In this document: piece by piece, positions 45,138 to 59,387 of the stretch
Layout: each line of letters opens with the position of its first letter
How positions within the stretch are numbered: position 1 is the first letter of the stretch
Assembly (NCBI GenBank): GCA_028015205.1
Contig: JAPWFG010000022.1
Span: 2,542,001-2,606,000, forward strand
Source of the DNA: Mytilisepta virgata
Lineage: Eukaryota; Mollusca; Bivalvia; Mytilida; Mytilidae
Reading direction: 5' to 3'
DNA: 64,000 nt
Notes under the pieces: model-generated
Told to the model about the DNA's origin: nothing
The model's input: the letters and a program-made list of their open reading frames with translations, nothing else
Database searches by the model: none
Made by a program: the position numbers and the translations under genes

Positions 45138-45720
45138 GAAGAAACCACGAGTTTATGTTGACAATGAGAAGAACAGAATGCTGAACAGGGTTGGTAAGCC
45201 CTATGATTATGTTGCTGCAAGACCTATGTCTGAACCTGTGCAGTGGTCCAGACGAGTCCGAGGTCTGGAACCTGTTCCTGACATTCCTGCACCCCTCCTT
45301 CTCCAGAAGTGGCTAGAGAGGCTCCTGAAGTCTCAATAGAAACTTCTGGTGAGTTAACTTTCTCAGTAGTCTTCTCTCCTGCATCAGAAGTTTCTGATAT
45401 GGAAGAATGTTACACTGGAAGTGACCGTTGGGCGTCTGCCAGAGGATTTGATGGCCAGTTTTTCAGTTTCTGAGGATTTGCCATCTTATCCTTTGGCAGA
45501 GTTCACGCCTGCAGCTTCTGAAGCACCATCACCACAGGAAGTGTTATTTAGGGATGCCACACTTATTTTGTCTGAATCGACAAGTATTGACCAATATAAC
45601 ACAACTGTGGAGGTGACCGTTTCAGAGGAACAGGCCTGCAGTTCTGAGACACCCACCCCCTTTCCCAAGGTGTTGATATTTTATATTTGTCCAATAATAC
45701 CAAATTTTAACTTACAATGA
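45138..45720 (+). pseudogene. Array monomer 12, 14-bp-deletion type
   Basis: Carries the extra one-C loss in cacccctcc like monomer 8. Confidence 0.5.
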
Positions 45721-45973
45721 TAAATAAAGTCCAGGTGAGCAAGACAGGCTCCTGGGAGCCTATATTTATTATGATTAAATGATAAATTCATTTCAGCAAT
45801 TGAGGCCCTAAGGAGTCTCTACTTAATGTAATTTTAATGCATTAAAACTAAGGTTGTAATATATTTAGATATTTTGGTGTAGGGATTATTTAGCTTTAAT
45901 TTTGGTACATTTGCAACATGCCAAAATATCCCATTTTGAGTTGAAATTAAAGATAATTTTTTTTTGTTTTCAG

Positions 45974-46619
45974 GAAGAAACCACGAGTTTATGTTGACAA
46001 TGAGAAGAACAGAATGCTGAACAGGGTTGGTAAGCCCTATGATTATGTTGCTGCAAGACCTATGTCTGAACCTGTGCGGTGGTCCAGACGAGTCCGAGGT
46101 CTGGAACCTGTTCCTGACATTCCTGCACCCCCTCCTTCTCCAGAAGTGGCTAGAGAGGCTCCTGAAGTCTCAATAGAAACTTCTGGTGAGTTAACTTTCT
46201 CAGTAGTCTTCTCTCCTGCATCAGAAGTTTCTGATATGGAAGAAGAGTCTAAAGAGAATGTTACACTGGAGGTGACCATTGGGCGTCTGCCAGAGGATTT
46301 GATGGCCAGTTTTTCAGTTTCTGAGGATTTGCCATCTTATCCTTTGGCAGAGTTCACGCCTGCAGCTTCTGAAGCACCATCACCACAGGAAGTGTTATTT
46401 AGGGATGCCACACTTATTTTGTCTGAATCGACAAGTATTGACCAATATAACACAACTGTGGAGGTGACCGTTTCAGAGGAACAGGCCTGCAGTTCTGAGA
46501 CACCCACCTCCTTTCCCAAGGTGTTGATATTTTATATTTGTCCAATAATGCCAAATTTTATTTTTTTAAGAACAGGCCTGCACTTCTGTGACACCATCAC
46601 CACGGATGGCGTTATTTAG
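45974..46619 (+). CDS. Array monomer 13 (long), open exon-like frame
   Basis: Shares the private TSFPK variant with monomer 9 (offset 5548 bp). Repeat pieces at 46588-46794 and 46834-47061. Confidence 0.38.
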
Positions 46620-47913
46620 GGATATCACACTTGTTTGGTCCGACTCAGATGAGATGATAGAGACGAGTGTTGACTTATTTAACACAACTGTGGAGGTGAT
46701 TTTTTCAGGGGAACAGACCTGCACTTCTGTAACACCACCACCTAGGATGGTGTTATTTAGGGATATCATGTTTGTTTTGTCTTCGCGACTCTGATGAGAT
46801 GGAGGAGGCGAGCCTTCCCTATTTAACACAGCCGTGGAGGTGAATGTTGCAGGGGAACAGGACTATGGAGCAACATCTCCATGGGAAATTGTAGGGTATG
46901 GGGCTGTCATTGAAGATGAGGTGGCAACACCTGTGGCGGAAAGAATTGTTCCTTTTCCAGAATGGCTCCCATGCCTTTTTTTGCAGTGGTGCAAGCATTT
47001 AATATTTTTGTTTTTGTTTTGTTCGTTAAAAGATTTTTATATTTATCATTTTCAAAATTAATTTGCTTCAAAAACTTTTAAGGATTTTTTTTTGTTTCCA
47101 AAACTTCGGTAGGGATTTAGTAGTAACTATTTTTTTAGAGAATAAATTTATTTTTCGCTCACCTGGGATATAGGCTGTCGTCTGTTAATTTTTCACATTT
47201 TGATCTTCTCCTCTGAAACTACTTGGCAGATTGTAACCAAACTTGGTAGGAATGATGTATTGAAGGACATCTACAAATGATCCACCATTGGTTCCGATTG
47301 GATAAACAACATGGCCAACAAAGGCCATCTTCTATTTTTATTGGCCAATTTTCAAAAATCTTCTCTGAAACTACATATTGAAATGTTTTGAAACTTTGGA
47401 GGCTTGATGACAACAATATCCTCTACAAACGATCCAGCATTGAGTGAACAGTATGGCTGCAAGAGGCCATCTTTGATTTTAAGGGTAAAGTTATGCGAGA
47501 AATTATGACTATGTTCTAGACAGCAACTTCGTTAAAACTCCACCCTTTACTGCTACACTATAATACTGTTGGAATGTTTGGGAGTAGCCCCCACCCCCTT
47601 TTCCCAAGGTGTTGATATTTTATATTTTCCAATAATACCAAATTTTAACTTACAATGATAAATAAAGTCCAGGTGAGCAAGACAGGCTCCTGGGAGCCTA
47701 TATTTATTATGATTAAATGATAAATTCATTTCAGCAATTGAGGCCCTAAGGAGTCTCTACTTAATGTAATTTTAATGCATTAAAACTAAGGTTGTAATAT
47801 ATTCAGATATTTTGGTGTAGGGATTATTTAGCTTTAATTTTGGTACATTTGCAACATGCCAAAATATCCCATTTTGAGTTGAAATTAAAGATATTTTTTT
47901 TTTTTGTTTTCAG

Positions 47914-48496
47914 GAAGAAACCACGAGTTTATGTTGACAATGAGAAGAACAGAATGCTGAACAGGGTTGGTAAGCCCTATGATTATGTTGCTGCAAGACC
48001 TATGTCTGAACCTGTGCAGTGGTCCAGACGAGTCCGAGGTCTGGAACCTGTTCCTGACATTCCTGCACCCCTCCTTCTCCAGAAGTGGCTAGAGAGGCTC
48101 CTGAAGTCTCAATAGAAACTTCTGGTGAGTTAACTTTCTCAGTAGTCTTCTCTCCTGCATCAGAAGTTTCTGATATGGAAGAATGTTACACTGGAAGTGA
48201 CCGTTGGGCGTCTGCCAGAGGATTTGATGGCCAGTTTTTCAGTTTCTGAGGATTTGCCATCTTATCCTTTGGCAGAGTTCACGCCTGCAGCTTCTGAAGC
48301 ACCATCACCACAGGAAGTGTTATTTAGGGATGCCACACTTATTTTGTCTGAATCGACAAGTATTGACCAATATAACACAACTGTGGAGGTGACCGTTTCA
48401 GAGGAACAGGCCTGCAGTTCTGAGACACCCACCCCCTTTCCCAAGGTGTTGATATTTTATATTTGTCCAATAATACCAAATTTTAACTTACAATGA
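47914..48496 (+). pseudogene. Array monomer 14, 14-bp-deletion type
   Basis: Carries the one-C loss in cacccctcc; frame stops at 48115. Confidence 0.5.
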
Positions 48497-48749
48497 TAAA
48501 TAAAGTCCAGGTGAGCAAGACAGGCTCCTGGGAGCCTATATTTATTATGATTAAATGATAAATTCATTTCAGCAATTGAGGCCCTAAGGAGTCTCTACTT
48601 AATGTAATTTTAATGCATTAAAACTAAGGTTGTAATATATTTAGATATTTTGGTGTAGGGATTATTTAGCTTTAATTTTGGTACATTTGCAACATGCCAA
48701 AATATCCCATTTTGAGTTGAAATTAAAGATAATTTTTTTTTGTTTTCAG

Positions 48750-49395
48750 GAAGAAACCACGAGTTTATGTTGACAATGAGAAGAACAGAATGCTGAACAG
48801 GGTTGGTAAGCCCTATGATTATGTTGCTGCAAGACCTATGTCTGAACCTGTGCGGTGGTCCAGACGAGTCCGAGGTCTGGAACCTGTTCCTGACATTCCT
48901 GCACCCCCTCCTTCTCCAGAAGTGGCTAGAGAGGCTCCTGAAGTCTCAATAGAAACTTCTGGTGAGTTAACTTTCTCAGTAGTCTTCTCTCCTGCATCAG
49001 AAGTTTCTGATATGGAAGAAGAGTCTAAAGAGAATGTTACACTGGAGGTGACCATTGGGCGTCTGCCAGAGGATTTGATGGCCAGTTTTTCAGTTTCTGA
49101 GGATTTGCCATCTTATCCTTTGGCAGAGTTCACGCCTGCAGCTTCTGAAGCACCATCACCACAGGAAGTGTTATTTAGGGATGCCACACTTATTTTGTCT
49201 GAATCGACAAGTATTGACCAATATAACACAACTGTGGAGGTGACCGTTTCAGAGGAACAGGCCTGCAGTTCTGAGCCACCCACCCCCTTTCCCAAGGTGT
49301 TGATATTTTATATTTGTCCAATAATGCCAAATTTTATTTTTTTAAGAACAGGCCTGCACTTCTGTGACACCATCACCACGGATGGCGTTATTTAG
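48750..49395 (+). CDS. Array monomer 15 (long), open exon-like frame
   Basis: Shares SSEPPTPFPK with monomer 11 (offset 5551 bp). Repeat pieces at 49364-49570 and 49610-49837. Confidence 0.38.
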
Positions 49396-50690
49396 GGATA
49401 TCACACTTGTTTGGTCCGACTCAGATGAGATGATAGAGACGAGTGTTGACTTATTTAACACAACTGTGGAGGTGATTTTTTCAGGGGAACAGACCTGCAC
49501 TTCTGTAACACCACCACCTAGGATGGTGTTATTTAGGGATATCATGTTTGTTTTGTCTTCGCGACTCTGATGAGATGGAGGAGGCGAGCCTTCCCTATTT
49601 AACACAGCCGTGGAGGTGAATGTTGCAGGGGAACAGGACTATGGAGCAACATCTCCATGGGAAATTGTAGGGTATGGGGCTGTCATTGAAGATGAGGTGG
49701 CAACACCTGTGGCGGAAAGAATTGTTCCTTTTCCAGAATGGCTCCCATGCCTTTTTTTGCAGTGGTGCAAGCATTTAATATTTTTGTTTTTGTTTTGTTC
49801 GTTAAAAGATTTTTATATTTATCATTTTCAAAATTAATTTGCTTCAAAAACTTTTAAGGATTTTTTTTTGTTTCCAAAACTTCGGTAGGGATTTAGTAGT
49901 AACTATTTTTTTAGAGAATAAATTTATTTTTCGCTCACCTGGGATATAGGCTGTCGTCTGTTAATTTTTCACATTTTGATCTTCTCCTCTGAAACTACTT
50001 GGCAGATTGTAACCAAACTTGGTAGGAATGATGTATTGAAGGACATCTACAAATGATCCACCATTGGTTCCGATTGGATAAACAACATGGCCAACAAAGG
50101 CCATCTTCTATTTTTATTGGCCAATTTTCAAAAATCTTCTCTGAAACTACATATTGAAATGTTTTGAAACTTTGGAGGCTTGATGACAACAATATCCTCT
50201 ACAAACGATCCAGCATTGAGTGAACAGTATGGCTGCAAGAGGCCATCTTTGATTTTAAGGGTAAAGTTATGCGAGAAATTATGACTATGTTCTAGACAGC
50301 AACTTCGTTAAAACTCCACCCTTTACTGCTACACTATAATACTGTTGGAATGTTTGGGAGTAACCCCACCCCCTTTCCCAAGGTGTTGATATTTTATATT
50401 TGTCCAATAATACCAAATTTTAACTTACAATGATAAATAAAGTCCAGGTGAGCAAGACAGGCTCCTGGGAGCCTATATTTATTATGATTAAATGATAAAT
50501 TCATTTCAGCAATTGAGGCCCTAAGGAGTCTCTACTTAATGTAATTTTAATGCATTAAAACTAAGGTTGTAATATATTCAGATATTTTGGTGTAGGGATT
50601 ATTTAGCTTTAATTTTGGTACATTTGCAACATGCCAAAATATCCCATTTTGAGTTGAAATTAAAGATAATTTTTTTTTTTTTGTTTTCAG

Positions 50691-51272
50691 GAAGAAACCA
50701 CGAGTTTATGTTGACAATGAGAAGAACAGAATGCTGAACAGGGTTGGTAAGCCCTATGATTGTTGCTGCAAGACCTATGTCTGAACCTGTGCAGTGGTCC
50801 AGACGAGTCCGAGGTCTGGAACCTGTTCCTGACATTCCTGCACCCCCTCCTTCTCCAGAAGTGGCTAGAGAGGCTCCTGAAGTCTCAATAGAAACTTCTG
50901 GTGAGTTAACTTTCTCAGTAGTCTTCTCTCCTGCATCAGAAGTTTCTGATATGGAAGAATGTTACACTGGAAGTGACCGTTGGGCGTCTGCCAGAGGATT
51001 TGATGGCCAGTTTTTCAGTTTCTGAGGATTTGCCATCTTATCCTTTGGCAGAGTTCACGCCTGCAGCTTCTGAAGCACCATCACCACAGGAAGTGTTATT
51101 TAGGGATGCCACACTTATTTTGTCTGAATCGACAAGTATTGACCAATATAACACAACTGTGGAGGTGACCGTTTCAGAGGAACAGGCCTGCAGTTCTGAG
51201 ACACCCACCCCCTTTCCCAAGGTGTTGATATTTTATATTTGTCCAATAATACCAAATTTTAACTTACAATGA
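50691..51272 (+). pseudogene. Array monomer 16, 14-bp-deletion type
   Basis: Has the two-base loss of monomer 10. The T-run before the acceptor is the longest of the array together with 57688. Confidence 0.5.
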
Positions 51273-51525
51273 TAAATAAAGTCCAGGTGAGCAAGACAGG
51301 CTCCTGGGAGCCTATATTTATTATGATTAAATGATAAATTCATTTCAGCAATTGAGGCCCTAAGGAGTCTCTACTTAATGTAATTTTAATGCATTAAAAC
51401 TAAGGTTGTAATATATTCAGATATTTTGGTGTAGGGATTATTTAGCTTTAATTTTGGTACATTTGCAACATGCCAAAATATCCCATTTTGAGTTGAAATT
51501 AAAGATAATTTTTTTTTGTTTTCAG

Positions 51526-52171
51526 GAAGAAACCACGAGTTTATGTTGACAATGAGAAGAACAGAATGCTGAACAGGGTTGGTAAGCCCTATGATTATGT
51601 TGCTGCAAGACCTATGTCTGAACCTGTGCGGTGGTCCAGACGAGTCCGAGGTCTGGAACCTGTTCCTGACATTCCTGCACCCCCTCCTTCTCCAGAAGTG
51701 GCTAGAGAGGCTCCTGAAGTCTCAATAGAAACTTCTGGTGAGTTAACTTTCTCAGTAGTCTTCTCTCCTGCATCAGAAGTTTCTGATATGGAAGAAGAGT
51801 CTAAAGAGAATGTTACACTGGAGGTGACCATTGGGCGTCTGCCAGAGGATTTGATGGCCAGTTTTTCAGTTTCTGAGGATTTGCCATCTTATCCTTTGGC
51901 AGAGTTCACGCCTGCAGCTTCTGAAGCACCATCACCACAGGAAGTGTTATTTAGGGATGCCACATTTATTTTGTCTGAATCGACAAGTATTGACCAATAT
52001 AACACAACTGTGGAGGTGACCGTTTCAGAGGAACAGGCCTGCAGTTCTGAGACACCCACCCCCTTTCCCAAGGTGTTGATATTTTATATTTGTCCAATAA
52101 TGCCAAATTTTATTTTTTTAAGAACAGGCCTGCACTTCTGTGACACCATCACCACGGATGGCGTTATTTAG
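51526..52171 (+). CDS. Array monomer 17 (long), open exon-like frame
   Basis: Private DATFILS; keeps PTPFPK. Last long monomer in the window. Repeat pieces at 52140-52346 and 52386-52613. Confidence 0.38.
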
Positions 52172-53463
52172 GGATATCACACTTGTTTGGTCCGACTCAG
52201 ATGAGATGATAGAGACGAGTGTTGACTTATTTAACACAACTGTGGAGGTGATTTTTTCAGGGGAACAGACCTGCACTTCTGTAACACCACCACCTAGGAT
52301 GGTGTTATTTAGGGATATCATGTTTGTTTTGTCTTCGCGACTCTGATGAGATGGAGGAGGCGAGCCTTCCCTATTTAACACAGCCGTGGAGGTGAATGTT
52401 GCAGGGGAACAGGACTATGGAGCAACATCTCCATGGGAAATTGTAGGGTATGGGGCTGTCATTGAAGATGAGGTGGCAACACCTGTGGCGGAAAGAATTG
52501 TTCCTTTTCCAGAATGGCTCCCATGCCTTTTTTTGCAGTGGTGCAAGCATTTAATATTTTTGTTTTTGTTTTGTTCGTTAAAAGATTTTTATATTTATCA
52601 TTTTCAAAATTAATTTGCTTCAAAAACTTTTAAGGATTTTTTTTTGTTTCCAAAACTTCGGTAGGGATTTAGTAGTAACTATATTTTTAGAGAATAAATT
52701 TATTTTTCGCTCACCTGGGATATAGGCTGTCGTCTGTTAATTTTTCACATTTTGATCTTCTCCTCTGAAACTACTTGGCAGATTGTAACCAAACTTGGTA
52801 GGAATGATGTATTGAAGGACATCTACAAATGATCCACCATTGGTTCCGATTGGATAAACAACATGGCCAACAAAGGCCATCTTCTATTTTTATTGGCCAA
52901 TTTTCAAAAATCTTCTCTGAAACTACATATTGAAATGTTTTGAAACTTTGGAGGCTTGATGACAACAATATCCTCTACAAACGATCCAGCATTGAGTGAA
53001 CAGTATGGCTGCAAGAGGCCATCTTTGATTTTAAGGGTAAAGTTATGCGAGAAATTATGACTATGTTCTAGACAGCAACTTCGTTAAAACTCCACCCTTT
53101 ACTGCTACACTATAATACTGTTGGAATGTTTGGGAGTAACCCCACCCCCTTTCCCAAGGTGTTGATATTTTATATTTGTCCAATAATACCAAATTTTAAC
53201 TTACAATGATAAATAAAGTCCAGGTGAGCAAGACAGGCTCCTGGGAGCCTATATTTATTATGATTAAATGATAAATTCATTTCAGCAATTGAGGCCCTAA
53301 GGAGTCTCTACTTAATGTAATTTTAATGCATTAAAACTAAGGTTGTAATATATTCAGATATTTTGGTGTAGGGATTATTTAGCTTTAATTTTGGTACATT
53401 TGCAACATGCCAAAATATCCCATTTTGAGTTGAAATTAAAGATAATTTTTTTTTTGTTTTCAG

Positions 53464-54047
53464 GAAGAAACCACGAGTTTATGTTGACAATGAGAAGAAC
53501 AGAATGCTGAACAGGGTTGGTAAGCCCTATTATTATGTTGCTGCAAGACCTATGTCTGAACCTGTGCGGTGGTCCAGACGAGTCCGAGGTCTGGAACCTG
53601 TTCCTGACATTCCTGCACCCCCTCCTTCTCCAGAAGTGGCTAGAGAGGCTCCTGAAGTCTCAATAGAAACTTCTGGTGAGTTAACTTTCTCAGTAGTCTT
53701 CTCTCCTGCATCAGAAGTTTCTGATATGGAAGAATGTTACACTGGAAGTGACCGTTGGGCGTCTGCCAGAGGATTTGATGGCCAGTTTTTCAGTTTCTGA
53801 GGATTTGCCATCTTATCCTTTGGCAGAGTTCACGCCTGCAGCTTCTGAAGCACCATCACCACAGGAAGTGTTATTTAGGGATGCCACACTTATTTTGTCT
53901 GAATCGACAAGTATTGACCAATATAACACAACTGTGGAGGTGACCGTTTCAGAGGAACAGGCCTGCAGTTCTGAGACACCCACCCCCTTTCCCAAGGTGT
54001 TGATATTTTATATTTGTCCAATAATACCAAATTTTAACTTACAATGA
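53464..54047 (+). pseudogene. Array monomer 18, 14-bp-deletion type
   Basis: Has tattattatg (KPYYYV), shared with monomer 20; first half open to 53800, second half 53748-54047. Confidence 0.5.
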
Positions 54048-54302
54048 TAAATAAAGTCCAGGTGAGCAAGACAGGCTCCTGGGAGCCTATATTTATTATG
54101 ATTAAATGATAAATTCATTTCAGCAATTGAGGCCCTAAGGGGTCTCTACTTAATGTAATTTTAATGCATTAAAACTAAGGTTGTAACATATTCAGATATT
54201 TTGGTGTAGGGATTATTTAGCTTTAATTTTGGTACATTTGCAACATGCCAAAATATCCCATTTTGAGTTGAAATTAAAGATATTTTTTTTTTTTGTTTTC
54301 AG

Positions 54303-54900
54303 GAAGAAACCACGAGTTTATGTTGACAATGAGAAGAACAGAATGCTGAACAGGGTTGGTAAGCCCTATGATTATGTTGCTGCAAGACCTATGTCTGAAC
54401 CTGTGCAGTGGTCCAGACGAGTCCGAGGTCTGGAACCTGTTCCTGACATTCCTGCACCCCCTCCTTCTCCAGAAGTGGCTAGAGAGGCTCCTGAAGTCTC
54501 AATAGAAACTTCTGGTGAGTTAACTTTCTCAGTAGTCTTCTCTCCTGCATCAGAAGTTTCTGATATGGAAGAAGAGTCTGAAGAGAATGTTACACTGGAG
54601 GTGACCGTTGGGCGTCTGCCAGAGGATTTGATGGCCAGTTTTTCAGTTTCTGAGGATTTGCCATCTTATCCTTTGGCAGAGTTCACGCCTGCAGCTTCTG
54701 AAGCACCATCACCACAGGAAGTGTTATTTAGGGATGCCACACTTATTTTGTCTGAATCGACAAGTATTGACCAATATAACACAACTGTGGAGGTGACCGT
54801 TTCAGAGGAACAGGCCTGCAGTTCTGAGACACCCACCCCCTTTCCCAAGGTGTTGATATTTTATATTTGTCCAATAATACCAAATTTTAACTTACAATGA
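54303..54900 (+). CDS. Array monomer 19, open exon-like frame
   Basis: Open to the shared TGA; EEESEENV variant (Glu for Lys). Confidence 0.4.
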
Positions 54901-55154
54901 TAAATAAAGTCCAGGTGAGCAAGACAGGCTCCTGGGAGCCTATATTTATTATGATTAAATGATAAATTCATTTCAGCAATTGAGGCCCTAAGGAGTCTCT
55001 ACTTAATGTAATTTTAATGCATTAAAAGTAAGGTTGTAATATATTCAGATATTTTGGTGTAGGGATTATTTAGCTTTAATTTTGGTACATTTGCAACATG
55101 CCAAAATATCCCATTTTGAGTTGAAATTAAAGATAATTTTTTTTTTGTTTTCAG

Positions 55155-55738
55155 GAAGAAACCACGAGTTTATGTTGACAATGAGAAGAACAGAATGCTG
55201 AACAGGGTTGGTAAGCCCTATTATTATGTTGCTGCAAGACCTATGTCTGAACCTGTGCGGTGGTCCAGACGAGTCCGAGGTCTGGAACCTGTTCCTGACA
55301 TTCCTGCACCCCCTCCTTCTCCAGAAGTGGCTAGAGAGGCTCCTGAAGTCTCAATAGAAACTTCTGGTGAGTTAACTTTCTCAGTAGTCTTCTCTCCTGC
55401 ATCAGAAGTTTCTGATATGGAAGAATGTTACACTGGAAGTGACCGTTGGGCGTCTGCCAGAGGATTTGATGGCCAGTTTTTCAGTTTCTGAGGATTTGCC
55501 ATCTTATCCTTTGGCAGAGTTCACGCCTGCAGCTTCTGAAGCACCATCACCACAGGAAGTGTTATTTAGGGATGCCACACTTATTTTGTCTGAATCGACA
55601 AGTATTGACCAATATAACACAACTGTGGAGGTGACCGTTTCAGAGGAACAGGCCTGCAGTTCTGAGACACCCACCCCCTTTCCCAAGGTGTTGATATTTT
55701 ATATTTGTCCAATAATACCAAATTTTAACTTACAATGA
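55155..55738 (+). pseudogene. Array monomer 20, 14-bp-deletion type
   Basis: KPYYYV variant like monomer 18. Confidence 0.5.
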
Positions 55739-55991
55739 TAAATAAAGTCCAGGTGAGCAAGACAGGCTCCTGGGAGCCTATATTTATTATGATTAAATGA
55801 TAAATTCATTTCAGCAATTGAGGCCCTAAGGGGTCTCTACTTAATGTAATTTTAATGCATTAAAACTAAGGTTGTAACATATTCAGATATTTTGGTGTAG
55901 GGATTATTTAGCTTTAATTTTGGTACATTTGCAACATGCCAAAATATCCCATTTTGAGTTGAAATTAAAGATATTTTTTTTTTGTTTTCAG

Positions 55992-56589
55992 GAAGAAACC
56001 ACGAGTTTATGTTGACAATGAGAAGAACAGAATGCTGAACAGGGTTGGTAAGCCCTATGATTATGTTGCTGCAAGACCTATGTCTGAACCTGTGCAGTGG
56101 TCCAGACGAGTCCGAGGTCTGGAACCTGTTCCTGACATTCCTGCACCCCCTCCTTCTCCAGAAGTGGCTAGAGAGGCTCCTGAAGTCTCAATAGAAACTT
56201 CTGGTGAGTTAACTTTCTCAGTAGTCTTCTCTCCTGCATCAGAAGTTTCTGATATGGAAGAAGAGTCTGAAGAGAATGTTACACTGGAGGTGACCGTTGG
56301 GCGTCTGCCAGAGGATTTGATGGCCAGTTTTTCAGTTTCTGAGGATTTGCCATCTTATCCTTTGGCAGAGTTCACGCCTGCAGCTTCTGAAGCACCATAA
56401 CCACAGGAAGTGTTATTTAGGGATGCCACACTTATTTTGTCTGAATCGACAAGTATTGACCAATATAACACAACTGTGGAGGTGACCGTTTCAGAGGAAC
56501 AGGCCTGCAGTTCTGAGACACCCACCCCCTTTCCCAAGGTGTTGATATTTTATATTTGTCCAATAATACCAAATTTTAACTTACAATGA
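55992..56589 (+). pseudogene. Array monomer 21, nonsense mutation
   Basis: Full-type copy with TCA changed to TAA at 56398-56400 (accataaccac), cutting the frame 63 codons early. EEESEENV variant. Confidence 0.5.
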
Positions 56590-56846
56590 TAAATAAAGTC
56601 CAGGTGAGCAAGACAGGCTCCTGGGAGCCTATATTTATTATGATTAAATGATAAATTCATTTCAGCAATTGAGGACCTAAGGAGTCTCTACTTAATGTAA
56701 TTTTAATGCATTAAAACTAAGGTTGTAATATATTCAGATATTTTGGTGTAGGGATTATTTAGCTTTAATTTTGGTACATTTGCAACATGCCAAAATATCC
56801 CATTTTGAGTTGAAATTAAAGATATTTTTTTTTGTTTTGTTTTCAG

Positions 56847-57430
56847 GAAGAAACCACGAGTTTATGTTGACAATGAGAAGAACAGAATGCTGAACAGGGT
56901 TGGTAAGCCCTATGATTATGTTGCTGCAAGACCTATGTCTGAACCTGTGCAGTGGTCCAGACGAGTCCGAGGTCTGGAACCTGTTCCTGACATTCCTGCA
57001 CCCCCTCCTTCTCCAGAAGTGGCTAGAGAGGCTCCTGAAGTCTCAATAGAAACTTCTGGTGAGTTAACTTTCTCAGTAGTCTTCTCTCCTGCATCAGAAG
57101 TTTCTGATATGGAAGAATGTTACACTGGAAGTGACCGTTGGGCGTCTGCCAGAGGATTTGATGGCCAGTTTTTCAGTTTCTGAGGATTTGCCATCTTATC
57201 CTTTGGCAGAGTTCACGCCTGCAGCTTCTGAAGCACCATCACCACAGGAAGTGTTATTTAGGGATGCCACACTTATTTTGTCTGAATCGACAAGTATTGA
57301 CCAATATAACACAACTGTGGAGGTGACCGTTTCAGAGGAACAGGCCTGCAGTTCTGAGACACCCACCCCCTTTCCCAAGGTGTTGATATTTTATATTTGT
57401 CCAATAATACCAAATTTTAACTTACAATGA
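56847..57430 (+). pseudogene. Array monomer 22, 14-bp-deletion type
   Basis: The polypyrimidine tract has an extra gtttt unit before the acceptor (tttgttttgttttcag). Confidence 0.5.
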
Positions 57431-57687
57431 TAAATAAAGTCCAGGTGAGCAAGACAGGCTCCTGGGAGCCTATATTTATTATGATTAAATGATAAATTCA
57501 TTACAGCAATTGAAGCCCTAAGGAGTCTCTACTTAATGTAATTTTAATGCATTAAAACTAAGGTTGTAATATATTCAGATATTTTGGTGTAGGGATTATT
57601 TAGCTTTAATTTTGGTACATTTGCAACATGCCAAAATATCCCATTTTGAGTTGAAATTAAAGATAATTTTTTTTTTTTTGTTTTCAG

Positions 57688-58284
57688 GAAGAAACCACGA
57701 GTTTATGTTGACAATGAGAAGAACAGAATGCTGAACAGGGTTGGTAAGCCCTATGATTATGTTGCTGCAAGACCTATGTCTGAACCTGTGCAGTGGTCCA
57801 GACGAGTCCGAGGTCTGGAACCTGTTCCTGACATTCCTGCACCCCCTCCTTCTCCAGAAGTGGCTAGAGAGGCTCCTGAAGTCTCAATAGAAACTTCTGG
57901 TGAGTTAACTTTCTCAGTAGTCTTCTCTCCTGCATCAGAAGTTTCTGATATGGAAGAAGAGTCTAAAGAGAATGTTACACTGGAGGTGACCGTTGGGCGT
58001 CTGCCAGAGGATTTGATGGCCAGTTTTTCAGTTTCTGAGATTTGCCATCTTATCCTTTGGCAGAGTTCACGCCTGCAGCTTCTGAAGCACCATCACCACA
58101 GGAAGTGTTATTTAGGGATGCCACACTTATTTTGTCTGAATCGACAAGTATTGACCAATATAACACAACTGTGGAGGTGACCGTTTCAGAGGAACAGGCC
58201 TGCAGTTCTGAGACACCCACCCCCTTTCCCAAGGTGTTGATATTTTATATTTGTCCAATAATACCAAATTTTAACTTACAATGA
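57688..58284 (+). pseudogene. Array monomer 23, one-base frameshift
   Basis: Full-type copy that lost one G in tctgagatttgcc (~58039); second half open at 58042-58284. Confidence 0.5.
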
Positions 58285-58537
58285 TAAATAAAGTCCAGGT
58301 GAGCAAGACAGGCTCCTGGGAGCCTATATTTATTATGATTAAATGATAAATTCATTTCAGCAATTGAGGCCCTAAGGAGTCTCTACTTAATGTAATTTTA
58401 ATGCATTAAAACTAAGGTTGTAATATATTCAGATATTTTGGTGTAGGGATTATTTAGCTTTAATTTTGGTACATTTGCAACATGCCAAAATATCCCATTT
58501 TGAGTTGAAATTAAAGATATTTTTTTTTTGTTTTCAG

Positions 58538-59135
58538 GAAGAAACCACGAGTTTATGTTGACAATGAGAAGAACAGAATGCTGAACAGGGTTGGTAAGCC
58601 CTATGATTATGTTGCTGCAAGACCTATGTCTGAACCTGTGCAGTGGTCCAGACGAGTCCGAGGTCTGGAACCTGTTCCTGACATTCCTGCACCCCCTCCT
58701 TCTCCAGAAGTGGCTAGAGAGGCTCCTGAAGTCTCAATAGAAACTTCTGGTGAGTTAACTTTCTCAGTAGTCTTCTCTCCTGCATCAGAAGTTTCTGATA
58801 TGGAAGAAGAGTCTGAAGAGAATGTTACACTGGAGGTGACCGTTGGGCGTCTGCCAGAGGATTTGATGGCCAGTTTTTCAGTTTCTGAGGATTTGCCATC
58901 TTATCCTTTGGCAGAGTTCACGCCTGCAGCTTCTGAAGCACCATCACCACAGGAAGTGTTATTTAGGGATGCCACACTTATTTTGTCTGAATCGACAAGT
59001 ATTGACCAATATAACACAACTGTGGAGGTGACCGTTTCAGAGGAACAGACATGCAGTTCTGAGACACCCACCCCCTTTCCCAAGGTGTTGATATTTTATA
59101 TTTGTCCAATAATACCAAATTTTAACTTACAATGA
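58538..59135 (+). CDS. Array monomer 24, open exon-like frame
   Basis: Open to the shared TGA; EEESEENV and EEQTCSS variants. Confidence 0.4.
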
Positions 59136-59387
59136 TAAATAAAGTCCAGGTGAGCAAGACAGGCTCCTGGGAGCCTATATTTATTATGATTAAATGATAA
59201 ATTCTTTTCAGCAATTGAGGCCCTAAGGAGTCTCTACTTAATGTAATTTTAATGCATTAAAACTAAGGTTGTAATATATTCAGATATTTTGGTGTAAGGA
59301 TTATTTAGCTTTAATTTTGGTACATTTGCAACATGCCAAAATGTCCCATTTTGAGTTGAAATTAAAGATATTTTTTTTTGTTTTCAG

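Larger units (their letters stand above)
39594..53463 (+). repeat. Five-fold higher-order repeat, unit about 2.775 kb
   Basis: Each unit is one short 14-bp-deletion monomer plus one long monomer. Starts: 39594, 42364, 45138, 47914, 50691 (steps 2770, 2774, 2776, 2777, then 2773 to 53464). Confidence 0.92.
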
